A DNA stretch of 64,000 nucleotides, taken from assembly GCA_002490705.1 (NCBI GenBank), contig DKUO01000048.1:1-64000 (forward strand), written 5' to 3'. How positions within the stretch are numbered: the first letter of the stretch is position 1; every line of letters begins with the position of its first letter. This document shows, piece by piece, positions 32,540 to 41,491 of the stretch. The notes below the pieces were generated by a model. The model was given only the letters and a program-made list of their open reading frames with translations, was not told the origin of the DNA and made no database searches. Source of the stretch: Lachnospiraceae bacterium UBA7202 (GTDB lineage Bacteria > Bacillota > Clostridia > Lachnospirales > Lachnospiraceae). The position numbers and the translations under genes are program-made.

Positions 32540-33142
32540 CTAGCGCATTTTAAAGTTATCACAGATAAACCTCATTTCCTCCATAGGAAAGATTCGGATC
32601 ATAATTCCCTTCATCAGCTTCGCCGCCTCAAAACGGGAAAGGATAATCACCATCTCATTTCCGGGAAAAGGAAGAATATCTATAGAATCCACGTCCTCCT
32701 TTGCGTTGACTATCGTTGCCTTCGGCGGATTGATATCCACCGTCTTATGGATCATTTCCGTGAGAGAAATTGCGGAAGACCCCATCATCTGATTCATCAC
32801 CTCTGAGACACAGGACAGATGCATTTCATTGAGTTCTCCGGGAGCCGCCGTACCCGGCCCTCCCATCATCAAATCCATAACTACCTTGACGTCATTTTCC
32901 TTAAACATTAAAAGATTATTGCCATGAAAATCATCTTTGTAATCAATCTGAACTGTCACGCTGCCCATACCAAATGCCGTCAGGATGTTTTTAATATCTG
33001 CGCTGTTGACAACCTTCACCGACGGCGGGCTGACCTTGATAACCTGTCTGGTAAGCGTATTCAGCGAAGTCGCCGAATGCGCCATACAGATTTGCGCCAC
33101 CTCTGCCATTTTATCTTGATCTAATGGTGATAGTTGTCCCAT
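32540..33142 (-). CDS. CheC/FliY-like chemotaxis phosphatase family protein
   Basis: A 200-residue soluble protein with two pseudo-repeats of the CheC/CheX/FliY fold. The second repeat keeps the ExxN phosphatase signature in SEVMNQMMGS; in the first repeat the matching position reads EVAQ, lacking the Asn. CheC enzymes dephosphorylate CheY-P. It lacks the SpoA (FliN) domain of FliY, and no other che gene is adjacent. It is preceded by a good promoter at 33202-33231. The exact role (CheC or a stand-alone FliY N-terminal part) is unsure. Confidence 0.75.
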   Translation of the reverse strand: MGQLSPLDQDKMAEVAQICMAHSATSLNTLTRQVIKVSPPSVKVVNSADIKNILTAFGMGSVTVQIDYKDDFHGNNLLMFKENDVKVVMDLMMGGPGTAAPGELNEMHLSCVSEVMNQMMGSSAISLTEMIHKTVDINPPKATIVNAKEDVDSIDILPFPGNEMVIILSRFEAAKLMKGIMIRIFPMEEMRFICDNFKMR

Positions 33143-33201
33143 AGCCTGTTACATCCTTCTCAAAAATTATTGCGTTCATCCACTGATAGTCCCTCTATAA
33201 T

Positions 33202-33231
33202 ACTATACCTTATTTTAATCCCTTTGCGCAA
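33202..33231 (-). promoter_or_regulatory. Promoter of the CheC-like gene
   Basis: Minus strand: -35 TTGCGC (33226-33231), 18-bp spacer, -10 TATAGT (33202-33207), about 60 bp ahead of the start codon. Confidence 0.62.
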
Positions 33232-33279
33232 CATCTTATTTGGAAAAATGTAGTGAAAAAGTATTTTTTTATTTTTATT

Positions 33280-35994
33280 TTACTCCGCTTCCCTGAGTCT
33301 CTCCACCACTGACCGTTTCATAACATAATGATAAGAGATAAGCGGAATCACCGCACCCAGCAAAAGAAATGCCGGCGCTACCAGAAGAATCGGCATCACA
33401 GTCAAATGATAACTGAAAAACCAGAACATCCCCTCCAAAACATCGCTGGCAAGCGGCCCCATAATAATCGTCAAAATCAATGTGATCACAATCGAGCTTC
33501 CCGCAAACACCATGCCCTCCGTAATCAGCATTTGGTTGAGCTGTTTTCCCGTCATGCCCACGGACTGCAGCACCGCGAACTCCCGCTTTCTCGCCATAAT
33601 GCCTGTGAGAATCGCGTTCAGGAAATTTAAGATACCCACCATGCCGACAATCAGCGCCGCACCGCTGCCCACCATCATAAACATGTCGCGGAAACCGTAA
33701 AAATCTTCTTCATAAGTCTTTCTGCTCTCATAGTCGTACATGGAATCGTCTCCGCCGGCAAAATCCTGCATCCACTGTTCCACCGTATCCACCTGAGCGT
33801 CCTCACAGTCAAAAGCATAGTAGAGCACATCCGACGTGCCGGAATCCCTGATAAAGGTGTCCGCGCCCATCACAAACTCATCCTCCCCATAATAGCGGTA
33901 AGTCAACGTTCCCGGCACCTCCACCAACGCCGCCACCTCATACACCTTATCCTCGTATACCTTGCCCCTAGACTGCCACAGCTTATCGCTGAGATCTTCA
34001 TCCTCCCCGTAAATCTCGCCGGTCTCCGGGTTATAATACTCCCACTCCTTCACATAGCGGATGGTTACCTGATCCCCCACTTTCGCCCAATGCCAGTCCT
34101 TATAGATATTACCGTAATCATCCGAATCGTAGACCGCCGCCACATAATTGCCGCCCTCTTTCAGTTTACTGAGATCACCTTCCAGAAGATTCAGTTTATC
34201 CAGAACAAAATCCTCCATCCCGTACAGCTTCACATTCTGGGTGTACAGATCTCCCACCTTTTCCTGCAATTTTATATATTGCTCTACCATCTCCGGACTA
34301 GACCATTGACCTTGCAGCTTCCGTATCCAGTCCGCCGTGACAAGCTCCTGCACCGCATCATCTTTCTTGTAAGTTCTGCCGCCCTTCACGCCATCCATCG
34401 CCTCAATCTGCAAAATCTTTTCTTCCGGAAAAGGCGTCGGATTGAAATTGCCCGTCTGAAAATAGGATGCGTCCGCAGTCATAAAGTCCACCACTACCCG
34501 CCTTAAGTATTTGTCCATATCAAAACCGTTTGCCAGAATAAAAGTAATATTTAAAATCACCACGGCAAAAGACATGGAAATCACCGTGATAATCGTCTTA
34601 CTCTTATTTCTTCCCAGATTTGCCAGCGCCATACGAAAGATGGACGCACCTTTTTGCGGAGTCTCAGACTCGCACGGAGAATGCCGTCTTTTCGGCATTC
34701 TCCCGCGTGAAACATAGAACTTCTTCGCGAAGCAGCCTCTGCTGCGAGTGTTAGAAGTTCTTTTCACGCTGTTCTCGGTGTAGCGCACCGCCTCCACGGG
34801 AGAAATCTTTGCCGCCATCCTGCGGGGCTTCCTGCAGGAGAGCCATACCGTCACCAGCGAAAACGCCGCCGCTCCCAAAAAGATTACGGGGCTAACCGAA
34901 TAAGTCAATACTATACCGTTCAGTTTGGTCACCACAATGCCCGTCATCAGCACGCCCACGCCGTAACCAAAGGCAAGACCGATGGGAATCCCCAGCGCCG
35001 ACAATAAAAACGCCTGCAGGGAAATGATCCGCTTGATCTGCTTTCCCGTAGTGCCAATGGTCTTAAGAAGCCCGTAAAACCGCACGTCATTGGAGACGGA
35101 TATCTGGAAAATATTGTAGATAATTAAGTACCCTGTAAAAATGATCAAAAGCATCACCGCAATCAGGGCAAGCACCGTGGAAATATCTATGGCGTCCTCA
35201 AACTGCGCCGAGACATAGCCCCAATTGACGCCGATTCTGATATAGTTATCCCCCTGATCCGGGCCTTCCGACTGGTAGCCGTGCCGTTCCAGAATGGTAT
35301 TCAGGTTTTCTTCTATGTGGGACGCGTTTTTGAACATCACATCCATATTCCAAGTCCCGGTCATACCGTCCTTACCCTGTGTACCCAACTTTTCAAAAAT
35401 CTCCTGCGTCCGGCTTTCCGGAATCAGCACATGGTTTGCCACAATGACATCATCATAGTCCCAGTAGCCGCACAGCGTAAAGGTCTCCGTGGTCTCAACG
35501 CCGTCCACCAGAAAAGTCATGGTAAACTCGTTGCCGATCACAGGTTCCACGCCAAGCAAAGACAAGACCCGCAGATCTGTCGCCGCTTCGTTTGTTCCCT
35601 CCTTGGGAAAGCGTCCCTCTATCGGCTCTAAAAACATCCACTTCGCCTCGTTTTCGTCGCAGTAGCTGACCTCCACATGGCTCTTGTGAAAAGGCTCTTT
35701 CTCCGGCATACCGCAAAAGATCCGCTTTCCGTACTCTTTGATCAGCGGATCATCCTTTAACTCCTCGAACTGTTCTTCTGTCAGATACTTAAAACCGCCG
35801 TGGGAGTAACCGCCCACCTGCCGGAAGTTAGACTGTTCGAACCCGTGCTTGATGGACATGCCCACCGTAAAGATAACCGTAAACAAGATCGTGGTCAGCG
35901 CAATCGCCGCCACCGTAATGATATTTCTGATCTTCGCCGCCTTGAAGCTGGCTACGCTGAGACGGCGGATGATTTTTCTGTTGGAAACGTTCAT
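33280..35994 (-). CDS. ABC transporter permease, FtsX family (MacB/Bce-like)
   Basis: A 904-residue permease with the two-FtsX-domain layout: one N-terminal helix and a large extracytoplasmic domain, three helices (about 265-390), a second single helix near 470, a second large extracytoplasmic domain, and three C-terminal helices (about 795-890). Family segments are FYGLLKTIGTTGKQIKRI and FAVLQSVGMTGKQLNQML. The linker between the halves is longer than usual because of a palindromic insertion (34655-34769). It overlaps the ATPase gene by 4 nt. Such transporters export or sense antimicrobial peptides; the substrate here is unknown. Confidence 0.9.
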   Translation of the reverse strand: MNVSNRKIIRRLSVASFKAAKIRNIITVAAIALTTILFTVIFTVGMSIKHGFEQSNFRQVGGYSHGGFKYLTEEQFEELKDDPLIKEYGKRIFCGMPEKEPFHKSHVEVSYCDENEAKWMFLEPIEGRFPKEGTNEAATDLRVLSLLGVEPVIGNEFTMTFLVDGVETTETFTLCGYWDYDDVIVANHVLIPESRTQEIFEKLGTQGKDGMTGTWNMDVMFKNASHIEENLNTILERHGYQSEGPDQGDNYIRIGVNWGYVSAQFEDAIDISTVLALIAVMLLIIFTGYLIIYNIFQISVSNDVRFYGLLKTIGTTGKQIKRIISLQAFLLSALGIPIGLAFGYGVGVLMTGIVVTKLNGIVLTYSVSPVIFLGAAAFSLVTVWLSCRKPRRMAAKISPVEAVRYTENSVKRTSNTRSRGCFAKKFYVSRGRMPKRRHSPCESETPQKGASIFRMALANLGRNKSKTIITVISMSFAVVILNITFILANGFDMDKYLRRVVVDFMTADASYFQTGNFNPTPFPEEKILQIEAMDGVKGGRTYKKDDAVQELVTADWIRKLQGQWSSPEMVEQYIKLQEKVGDLYTQNVKLYGMEDFVLDKLNLLEGDLSKLKEGGNYVAAVYDSDDYGNIYKDWHWAKVGDQVTIRYVKEWEYYNPETGEIYGEDEDLSDKLWQSRGKVYEDKVYEVAALVEVPGTLTYRYYGEDEFVMGADTFIRDSGTSDVLYYAFDCEDAQVDTVEQWMQDFAGGDDSMYDYESRKTYEEDFYGFRDMFMMVGSGAALIVGMVGILNFLNAILTGIMARKREFAVLQSVGMTGKQLNQMLITEGMVFAGSSIVITLILTIIMGPLASDVLEGMFWFFSYHLTVMPILLVAPAFLLLGAVIPLISYHYVMKRSVVERLREAE
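34655..34769. repeat. Triple-palindrome element inserted in-frame in the ABC permease
   Basis: Three inverted repeats lie end to end: TGCGGAGTCT / AGACTCGCA (34655-34674), GAGAATGCCG / CGGCATTCTC with a 6-nt loop (34677-34702), and GCGTGAAA(CAT)AGAACTTC / GAAGTTCTTTTCACGC (34705-34769) enclosing a smaller GCAG / CTGC hairpin. Together they encode about 38 residues rich in Arg, Lys, Ser and Cys in the linker between the two permease halves. Confidence 0.75.
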
Positions 35995-36656
35995 GATGCA
36001 ATCCTCCCGTCCTCAATGCGGATAACCCGATCCGCCATCTGCGCAATCGCTTCGTTATGTGTAATCATGACGATGGTTTGGGAGAATTTCTGTCCGGTTA
36101 CTTTTAAGAGGCTCAAAACGTCCTGACTGGTTTTGGAGTCCAGATTCCCCGTAGGCTCATCGGCCAGAATAATGGCCGGCTTGGAGGCCAACGCGCGGGC
36201 AATCGCCACCCTCTGCTGCTGTCCGCCGGAGAGATTGTTCGGCAGGTTGTTAAGCTTTGACGCAAGCCCCAGCGTGTCGATAATCTCTTTGATGTATCCC
36301 TGATCCGGGCTTCCTCCGTCAAGCTGTACCGGCAGAAGAATATTTTCATAAACATTTAATACAGGCACTAAATTATAATTCTGAAATACGAAACCGATCT
36401 TCCTGCGGCGGAATATCGTCAGCGCTTCGTCCTTCAGGGTAAAAATTTCTTTCCCATCTACCGTAACGCTGCCGGATGTTGGACGGTCAAGCCCGCCCAG
36501 CATATGAAGAAGCGTGCTTTTGCCGCTCCCCGACGTACCTACGACGGCCACAAACTCACCCTTTTCCACCTGAAAATTCACTCCGTCCAGTGCGTGAACC
36601 TCGCTCTCGCCCGAACCGTATACCTTCTTCAAATCCCGTGTTGACAATATAGCCAT
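35991..36656 (-). CDS. ABC transporter ATP-binding protein (MacB/LolD/Bce type)
   Basis: A 221-residue ATPase. Walker A is GTSGSGKST, the signature is LSGGQQQR, Walker B is ILADEPTG, and the H-loop is MITHNE. It overlaps the permease gene by 4 nt and forms a transporter with it. A promoter and palindromic site upstream suggest control by the adjacent two-component system, the usual arrangement for antimicrobial-peptide detoxification modules. Confidence 0.94.
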   Translation of the reverse strand: MAILSTRDLKKVYGSGESEVHALDGVNFQVEKGEFVAVVGTSGSGKSTLLHMLGGLDRPTSGSVTVDGKEIFTLKDEALTIFRRRKIGFVFQNYNLVPVLNVYENILLPVQLDGGSPDQGYIKEIIDTLGLASKLNNLPNNLSGGQQQRVAIARALASKPAIILADEPTGNLDSKTSQDVLSLLKVTGQKFSQTIVMITHNEAIAQMADRVIRIEDGRIAS

Positions 36657-36771
36657 ACTTCATTCTTCCTCCTTTTGATATGCCATCCGCACTCGCAAGC
36701 CCGCGCTTACGCGCACATGAAAAATCTGCATCATGAAGGCCGTCCTTTAAACATTGTCCTTCACAATACAG

Positions 36772-36839
36772 ATTATCCCATAACAATCTTTCCACATTCT
36801 TTCTGAAACGCAAAAAATTATGACAGTTTTGTAAGAATT
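36772..36839 (-). promoter_or_regulatory. Promoter and palindromic operator ahead of the ABC ATPase-permease genes
   Basis: Minus strand: a near-palindrome AATTCTTACA-AAAC-TGTCATAATT (8 of 10 pairs) at 36816-36839 lies just upstream of a poor -35 AGAATG (36795-36800), a 17-bp spacer and -10 GATAAT (36772-36777). A weak -35 under an upstream repeat is typical of OmpR-family activation, and the regulator is encoded nearby. It overlaps the last bases before the kinase stop. Confidence 0.6.
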
Positions 36840-36850
36840 GAGGCAAAATC

Positions 36851-37774
36851 TTAATCTACGGGAAGGTACAGGGAAAACGTCGTCCCTTTTCCAGCCTCGG
36901 AAGCCACTTGTATATAACCCGATTCCTGCTTTATAATCTCTCTCGCCAGATACAGGCCGATGCCCACGCCTTCACTGTCAGAGACTGCCGTCGAACGATA
37001 AAAGCGTCCGAAAACCTTTGCCTGCTCCTGCTCTGCAATACCGATTCCCGTATCCGTCACCTCAACACTGACAAAAAGTTCATAGGGCCTGACGCTTACG
37101 GTCACGCCGCCCGTCTCCGTATATTTGATGGCATTGTCAATCAAATTTCCAAGCGCTTCCAGCGTCCATTTGGGATCAAAACGGGCCGTTATTCCCTGTG
37201 CCTCTTTTACAAGCACATGCAGGTACAGCCCTTTCCCGGCGGCCTTTGCCGCATATTGCTTCTGCGCCTCCTCCAAAAGTGCGGACAACTCATTCTTTTT
37301 CGGATGCAGTACCAAAATGCCCGTCTCCAATCTGGACAGCTCGACCAGTGAATGAATCAGAAAATCCAGCTTCTTTACCTGACTTTCCAACAGTACAACT
37401 GTATCGCTGTCCCTTCCGCCTTCCTCCTCCTTTAACAGTTCCGTGTAAAGAAGAAGATTCGCAATAGGCGTTTTCGTCTGATGGGAGATATCCGCAATCA
37501 ACGTTTTAATTTTATCCTGCTCCGCCGATATCTTTCCCTTCTGGGTCTCCGATGCGGACAGATACTCCGCCAGTTTGCTTTCCACGGACGCATACAGCGA
37601 TTCGTCAAAGCTTTCCGCACGGAAAGTCCCGTCCATGGCGGATTGTATCATATCGCGCATTCGTTTCAGGCTGCGTCTCCTAACCATAAAATCTGTAAGG
37701 ATCACCGCAGCAGCAAGAAACAGGCAAAAAAGTCCTATTGATAAAATGATGATCGGTATTTTATTTGCTCCCAT
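36851..37774 (-). CDS. Sensor histidine kinase
   Basis: A 307-residue kinase with one N-terminal membrane helix (about 6-28) and no clear extracytoplasmic sensor domain. The phosphoacceptor is H98 in DISHQTKTP. ATP-binding boxes are NLIDNAIKY, DTGIGIAEQE and GVGIGLYLA. Short-sensor kinases of this kind often sense through a partner ABC permease, and such a permease is encoded just downstream. The start codon overlaps the stop of the DUF1016 gene as TAATG, so translation is probably coupled to it. The cognate regulator gene is on the far side of that insert. Confidence 0.92.
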   Translation of the reverse strand: MGANKIPIIILSIGLFCLFLAAAVILTDFMVRRRSLKRMRDMIQSAMDGTFRAESFDESLYASVESKLAEYLSASETQKGKISAEQDKIKTLIADISHQTKTPIANLLLYTELLKEEEGGRDSDTVVLLESQVKKLDFLIHSLVELSRLETGILVLHPKKNELSALLEEAQKQYAAKAAGKGLYLHVLVKEAQGITARFDPKWTLEALGNLIDNAIKYTETGGVTVSVRPYELFVSVEVTDTGIGIAEQEQAKVFGRFYRSTAVSDSEGVGIGLYLAREIIKQESGYIQVASEAGKGTTFSLYLPVD

Positions 37775-38880
37775 TATTGCCTTTCATTCTCTTTATAAAG
37801 AGAATTTTCCCGCTGTTGTAAATAAAATATTGCCTTTTGCGTTTCAATTTCATTGCGCAATTCTTCCTCTGTCGGTAAATACAATTTATATTTTGAGGCA
37901 AATAACTGCTCATTTCCATGCAAAATGGAATATCTTGCTATATCCTCATCTGTTTCTGTACAAAGCACAATCCCTAGGGTTGGATTATCATCCACGCCCT
38001 TTTTCAATTCATCATACATGCGAATGTACATATCCATCTGACCAACATCCTGATGGGTCACTTTATCCGTCTTTAAATCAATCAATACGAAACATTTTAA
38101 AATATAGTTATAAAACACAAGATCAATAAAATAATCCTCTTTCTCGGTCTTAATATGCTGCTGACGTGCAACAAAAGCATATCCTTTTCCAAGCTCCATC
38201 AAAAACTTTTGTATATTGGAAATAATACTGGCCTCCAACTCAGTTTCCGTCAAATCTATGTTTGAAGACAGACCCAAAAACTCTGCTATAACAGGACTTT
38301 TAATAAACTCTAACCTATCATCTTGAAATATGGAAGTTTTTTCCTTCATCTCCTGCTCAACAACTTCTCTATTTTGAGATTGCAGAAGGCGATAATAATA
38401 TTGCGTATTAATATTTCGTTGTAAGGTACGGACACTCCACGTTTGTTCATAAGCTTCTTTTTCATACCAATTACGAGCCGTTTCTTCTTTTACCTGTATT
38501 AAACATCTATAATGCGACCAGGAAAGCATTCTTTTAGATTTTCCACACGATGTGTGGAAAATCTCAGGAAAGTATCTGTAAAAAGAATAAAAGCTATAAA
38601 GATTTGTTTTTGTAAAGCCCTTCCCATATCTGCTTGTCAATTCTTTCGATAAATCTTTTATAATATTCAAACCATACCCGGCACGGTTTCCACCCTGTAA
38701 TTCTTCTTCTGCAATTCGGTAACCAATCAGCCAGTTTCTTTGCACTAAAATAGTGTCCACCGCATGGTAGGCCTGACGCTGGGAAGTTTCTATAATATTT
38801 TGCACATCCATCAGGATGTTTTCTGATTTTTGGTAAATTCCCATAATATCAGTGTTTTCACTTTTCATCACTTCATTCAT
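37774..38880 (-). CDS. DUF1016 (YhcG-type) PD-(D/E)XK nuclease-like protein
   Basis: A 368-residue protein with an N-terminal winged-helix-like DUF1016 domain (ILVQRNWLIGYRIAEEE, GLNIIKDLSKELTSRYGKGF, YFPEIFHTSC) and a C-terminal nuclease-like domain with YFIDLVFYN followed by LIDLKTDKVTHQDVGQM, matching the D...DxK active site. The gene is visibly more AT-rich than both neighbours. It lies between the response regulator (28 bp upstream) and the kinase (TAATG overlap). The start at 38880 follows GAGAGGG. DUF1016 proteins are common in defence islands and near restriction systems; its role here is unknown. Confidence 0.88.
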   Translation of the reverse strand: MNEVMKSENTDIMGIYQKSENILMDVQNIIETSQRQAYHAVDTILVQRNWLIGYRIAEEELQGGNRAGYGLNIIKDLSKELTSRYGKGFTKTNLYSFYSFYRYFPEIFHTSCGKSKRMLSWSHYRCLIQVKEETARNWYEKEAYEQTWSVRTLQRNINTQYYYRLLQSQNREVVEQEMKEKTSIFQDDRLEFIKSPVIAEFLGLSSNIDLTETELEASIISNIQKFLMELGKGYAFVARQQHIKTEKEDYFIDLVFYNYILKCFVLIDLKTDKVTHQDVGQMDMYIRMYDELKKGVDDNPTLGIVLCTETDEDIARYSILHGNEQLFASKYKLYLPTEEELRNEIETQKAIFYLQQRENSLYKENERQ

Positions 38881-38908
38881 AAAAATCCCTCTCAAAATAC
38901 CGCTTCGC

Positions 38909-39637
38909 CTACTCCCACCGATACCCAATCCCATATACGGTCTTAATCTTATCCTGCGCGCCCAGTTTGTCCCGCAAGCGCTTCACTGTGACGGATAGCG
39001 TATTTTCATCCACAAACGCCGCATCCACCGACCAAACGCTATCTAACAGCTTGTCCCTGCTCAGAGTAATGCCGCGATTTTCCACAAGAAAGCGCAGAAG
39101 CTTCTGCTCAGCCTTACTCAACTCAATCTGCTCCGCCCCGTGATAAAACAGCATTTTCGCAAAATGGAAACGGTAATCTCCATCCGTAATCCATTCCCCG
39201 TCACACGCTCCGGTCTCCATCCGCCGAAGCTGCGTTGCCACCCTTGCCCGCAGAACCGCCAGACTAAAGGGCTTTGTGATATAATCGTCGGCCCCCATTT
39301 CCAGACCTGTCACAATATCCGTCTCCATATCGTTTGCCGTCAGCATTATGACAAATATGTCATATTTCTTCTTGATTTCCCGCAAAAAGTCAACCCCGTT
39401 TCCGTCAGGCAGATTTACGTCCAACAGCACAAGGTCAAATGATTCTGCTTTTGGCATTTCTGCGGCCTGACGTTGACAGTTCGCGTCGGCAAGCAGTCCC
39501 GCCGCCTCCGCCAGCGTATGACAGCTGACCGCTTCCGTTCTGTCATTTTGCAGGGCGCGGCACAGGCCGCCCGCCAGTGCCGGATCATCCTCCACAATCA
39601 GAATATGAAATTTCGTGTTGTCGTTTGATTCTGTCAT
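38909..39637 (-). CDS. OmpR/PhoB family response regulator
   Basis: A 242-residue regulator. The receiver domain has the acidic pair in ILIVEDD, phosphoacceptor D73 in VLLDVNLPDGNG, and the KPF motif. About 18 extra residues lie between helix 2 and strand 3 (around 50-67), which moves the phosphoacceptor from the usual position near 53. The C-terminal winged helix contains LSKAEQKLLRFLVEN and TLSVTVKRLRDKL. It is 12 bp downstream of an ABC exporter gene and probably in the same transcript. Its kinase is encoded past the DUF1016 gene. Confidence 0.94.
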   Translation of the reverse strand: MTESNDNTKFHILIVEDDPALAGGLCRALQNDRTEAVSCHTLAEAAGLLADANCQRQAAEMPKAESFDLVLLDVNLPDGNGVDFLREIKKKYDIFVIMLTANDMETDIVTGLEMGADDYITKPFSLAVLRARVATQLRRMETGACDGEWITDGDYRFHFAKMLFYHGAEQIELSKAEQKLLRFLVENRGITLSRDKLLDSVWSVDAAFVDENTLSVTVKRLRDKLGAQDKIKTVYGIGYRWE

Positions 39638-39649
39638 TTCATTCTCTTT

Positions 39650-41422
39650 CTATTTCAACTCGTTCGCCGTCACATAAAAATGATGATAAATCCCGTCCTG
39701 TGCAAGCAGGCTCTCGTGAGTCCCCTCCTCCACAATTCCCTCCTCCGTCAAAACCAGAATGCGGTCGGAATTGCGGATACTTGACAGCCGGTGCGCAATG
39801 GTGATCGTCGTTCTTCCCTTCGCCAACGCCTCCAGCGACTTCGCCACCTGAAATTCACTCTCATTATCCAGCGCGGAGGTGGCCTCATCCATAATCAGAA
39901 TCGGCGGATTTTTCAAAAATACTCTGGCAATACTGATCCGTTGCTTTTGTCCGCCGGAAAGCTTGACGCCCCGTTCCCCCACATAAGTATCATACCCATC
40001 TTTAAGCGCCGTGATAAATTCATGTGCGCCCGCCCGCTTCGCGGCCTCGGTCACTTCCTCCCGCGTTGCATTTTCTTTGCCATAGGCGATATTCTCATAA
40101 ACCGTGCCGGAGAAAAGATACACGTCCTGCTGTACCATACCGATATTCTGCCGCAGGCTCTTAAGGGTATAGTGGTGGATATTTTCCCCGTCAAGCAGAA
40201 TTTCTCCCTGATCAATGTCATAAAACCGGGGAATCAGATTGCAAAGTGTAGTTTTCCCGCCGCCGGAGGGCCCTACAATGGCAATCTTTTCTCCCGCACG
40301 AATGTCCAGATTCAGATTCCGAAAGACCACATTGTGATCATCCGGGTACTCAAAGCTGACATTGTGGAAAGAGATATTGCCCTGTGGATGATCACATTTA
40401 ATCGCATCCGGCTCGTCAAAAATTTCAATATCACTGTCCATGATCTGCACGAACCGCTCAATCCCCGTCATGCCCCGCTGAAACTGTTCCGCAAACTCTA
40501 TGATTCTGCGGATCGTCGCTATGAGTGTGGTCACGTACATTACATAGGCTACCAGATCACCCGGCGCAATTTTCCCTTTTACCATAAAAATACCGCCCGC
40601 CACAAGAAGCACCAGGTACATCAGCCCGTCAAAGGCTCTGGTTGTCGTCTGAAAAGCCGCCATAAAGCGGTAGGTTTCCTTTTTGATATGAAAAAAGTTC
40701 TGGTTATCCTGCTCAAACTTTTCCTTCTCCTTCTCCTCGTTGGTAAACGCCTTCACCACCTTCTGTCCGAGAAGACTGTCCTCGATACGGGCATTCAGCT
40801 CGCCGATCTGCACACGTTGTTTGCGAAACGCCTCCCGCATCCGCAAATTAATGACCGTACAGGTTACCGCCATAACCGGCACCACCGCAAAGATAATCAA
40901 CGTAAGTCCCAGACTAATCCTCCCCAGAATGATAAAGGAGATCACCGCTTTGATTCCCGCGATAAAAAATTCCTCCGGGCAGTGGTGGGAAAACTCCGTC
41001 ACATCAAACAGGTCGTTGGTGATGCGCCCCATGATCTGTCCCACCTTCGTATTATTATAATAGGTGTCCGACAACCTCTGTAAATGCGCATACGCGTCCC
41101 GCCGCATGTCTGTCTCAATCCGCGTTCCCATCACATGACCCGTGTAGGCCATGTAAAAATTCGCTATGGTATCAACGATCCGCAAAACCAGATACAGCGC
41201 ACCCAGCCGCAAGATAACCGCCACCGTGAGGGATGCCAGATCGTTCATCCCCGTATTGGTAATAAAGCGAATGATCATCGGCAGTACCAGCTCGCAGACG
41301 GTCGTCAGCGCGGCGCAGAGCAGGTCTATCAAAACAATATGAAAGTATTTTTTGTAATAGGGAAGAAACCGCTGTAGCAGTTCTCCCGATTTGTAAGTTC
41401 TTGTGTTTTCCCGTGTATTCAT
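39650..41422 (-). CDS. ABC exporter, fused permease and ATPase (MsbA/MDR type)
   Basis: A 590-residue half-transporter with six helices (about 25-320) and a nucleotide-binding domain: Walker A GPSGGGKTT, signature LSGGQKQR, Walker B ILIMDEATS and H-loop TIAHRLS. It would act as a homodimer exporting a lipid, peptide or drug. It heads the transcript that continues into the two-component genes and lies 69 bp from the HxlR gene, also on the minus strand. Confidence 0.93.
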   Translation of the reverse strand: MNTRENTRTYKSGELLQRFLPYYKKYFHIVLIDLLCAALTTVCELVLPMIIRFITNTGMNDLASLTVAVILRLGALYLVLRIVDTIANFYMAYTGHVMGTRIETDMRRDAYAHLQRLSDTYYNNTKVGQIMGRITNDLFDVTEFSHHCPEEFFIAGIKAVISFIILGRISLGLTLIIFAVVPVMAVTCTVINLRMREAFRKQRVQIGELNARIEDSLLGQKVVKAFTNEEKEKEKFEQDNQNFFHIKKETYRFMAAFQTTTRAFDGLMYLVLLVAGGIFMVKGKIAPGDLVAYVMYVTTLIATIRRIIEFAEQFQRGMTGIERFVQIMDSDIEIFDEPDAIKCDHPQGNISFHNVSFEYPDDHNVVFRNLNLDIRAGEKIAIVGPSGGGKTTLCNLIPRFYDIDQGEILLDGENIHHYTLKSLRQNIGMVQQDVYLFSGTVYENIAYGKENATREEVTEAAKRAGAHEFITALKDGYDTYVGERGVKLSGGQKQRISIARVFLKNPPILIMDEATSALDNESEFQVAKSLEALAKGRTTITIAHRLSSIRNSDRILVLTEEGIVEEGTHESLLAQDGIYHHFYVTANELK

Positions 41423-41491
41423 GGTATGTTCTCCGTTTATGAATCTTATAACTTCTTATCTCGTAATTATATACCAACCGCAAAATACTTG

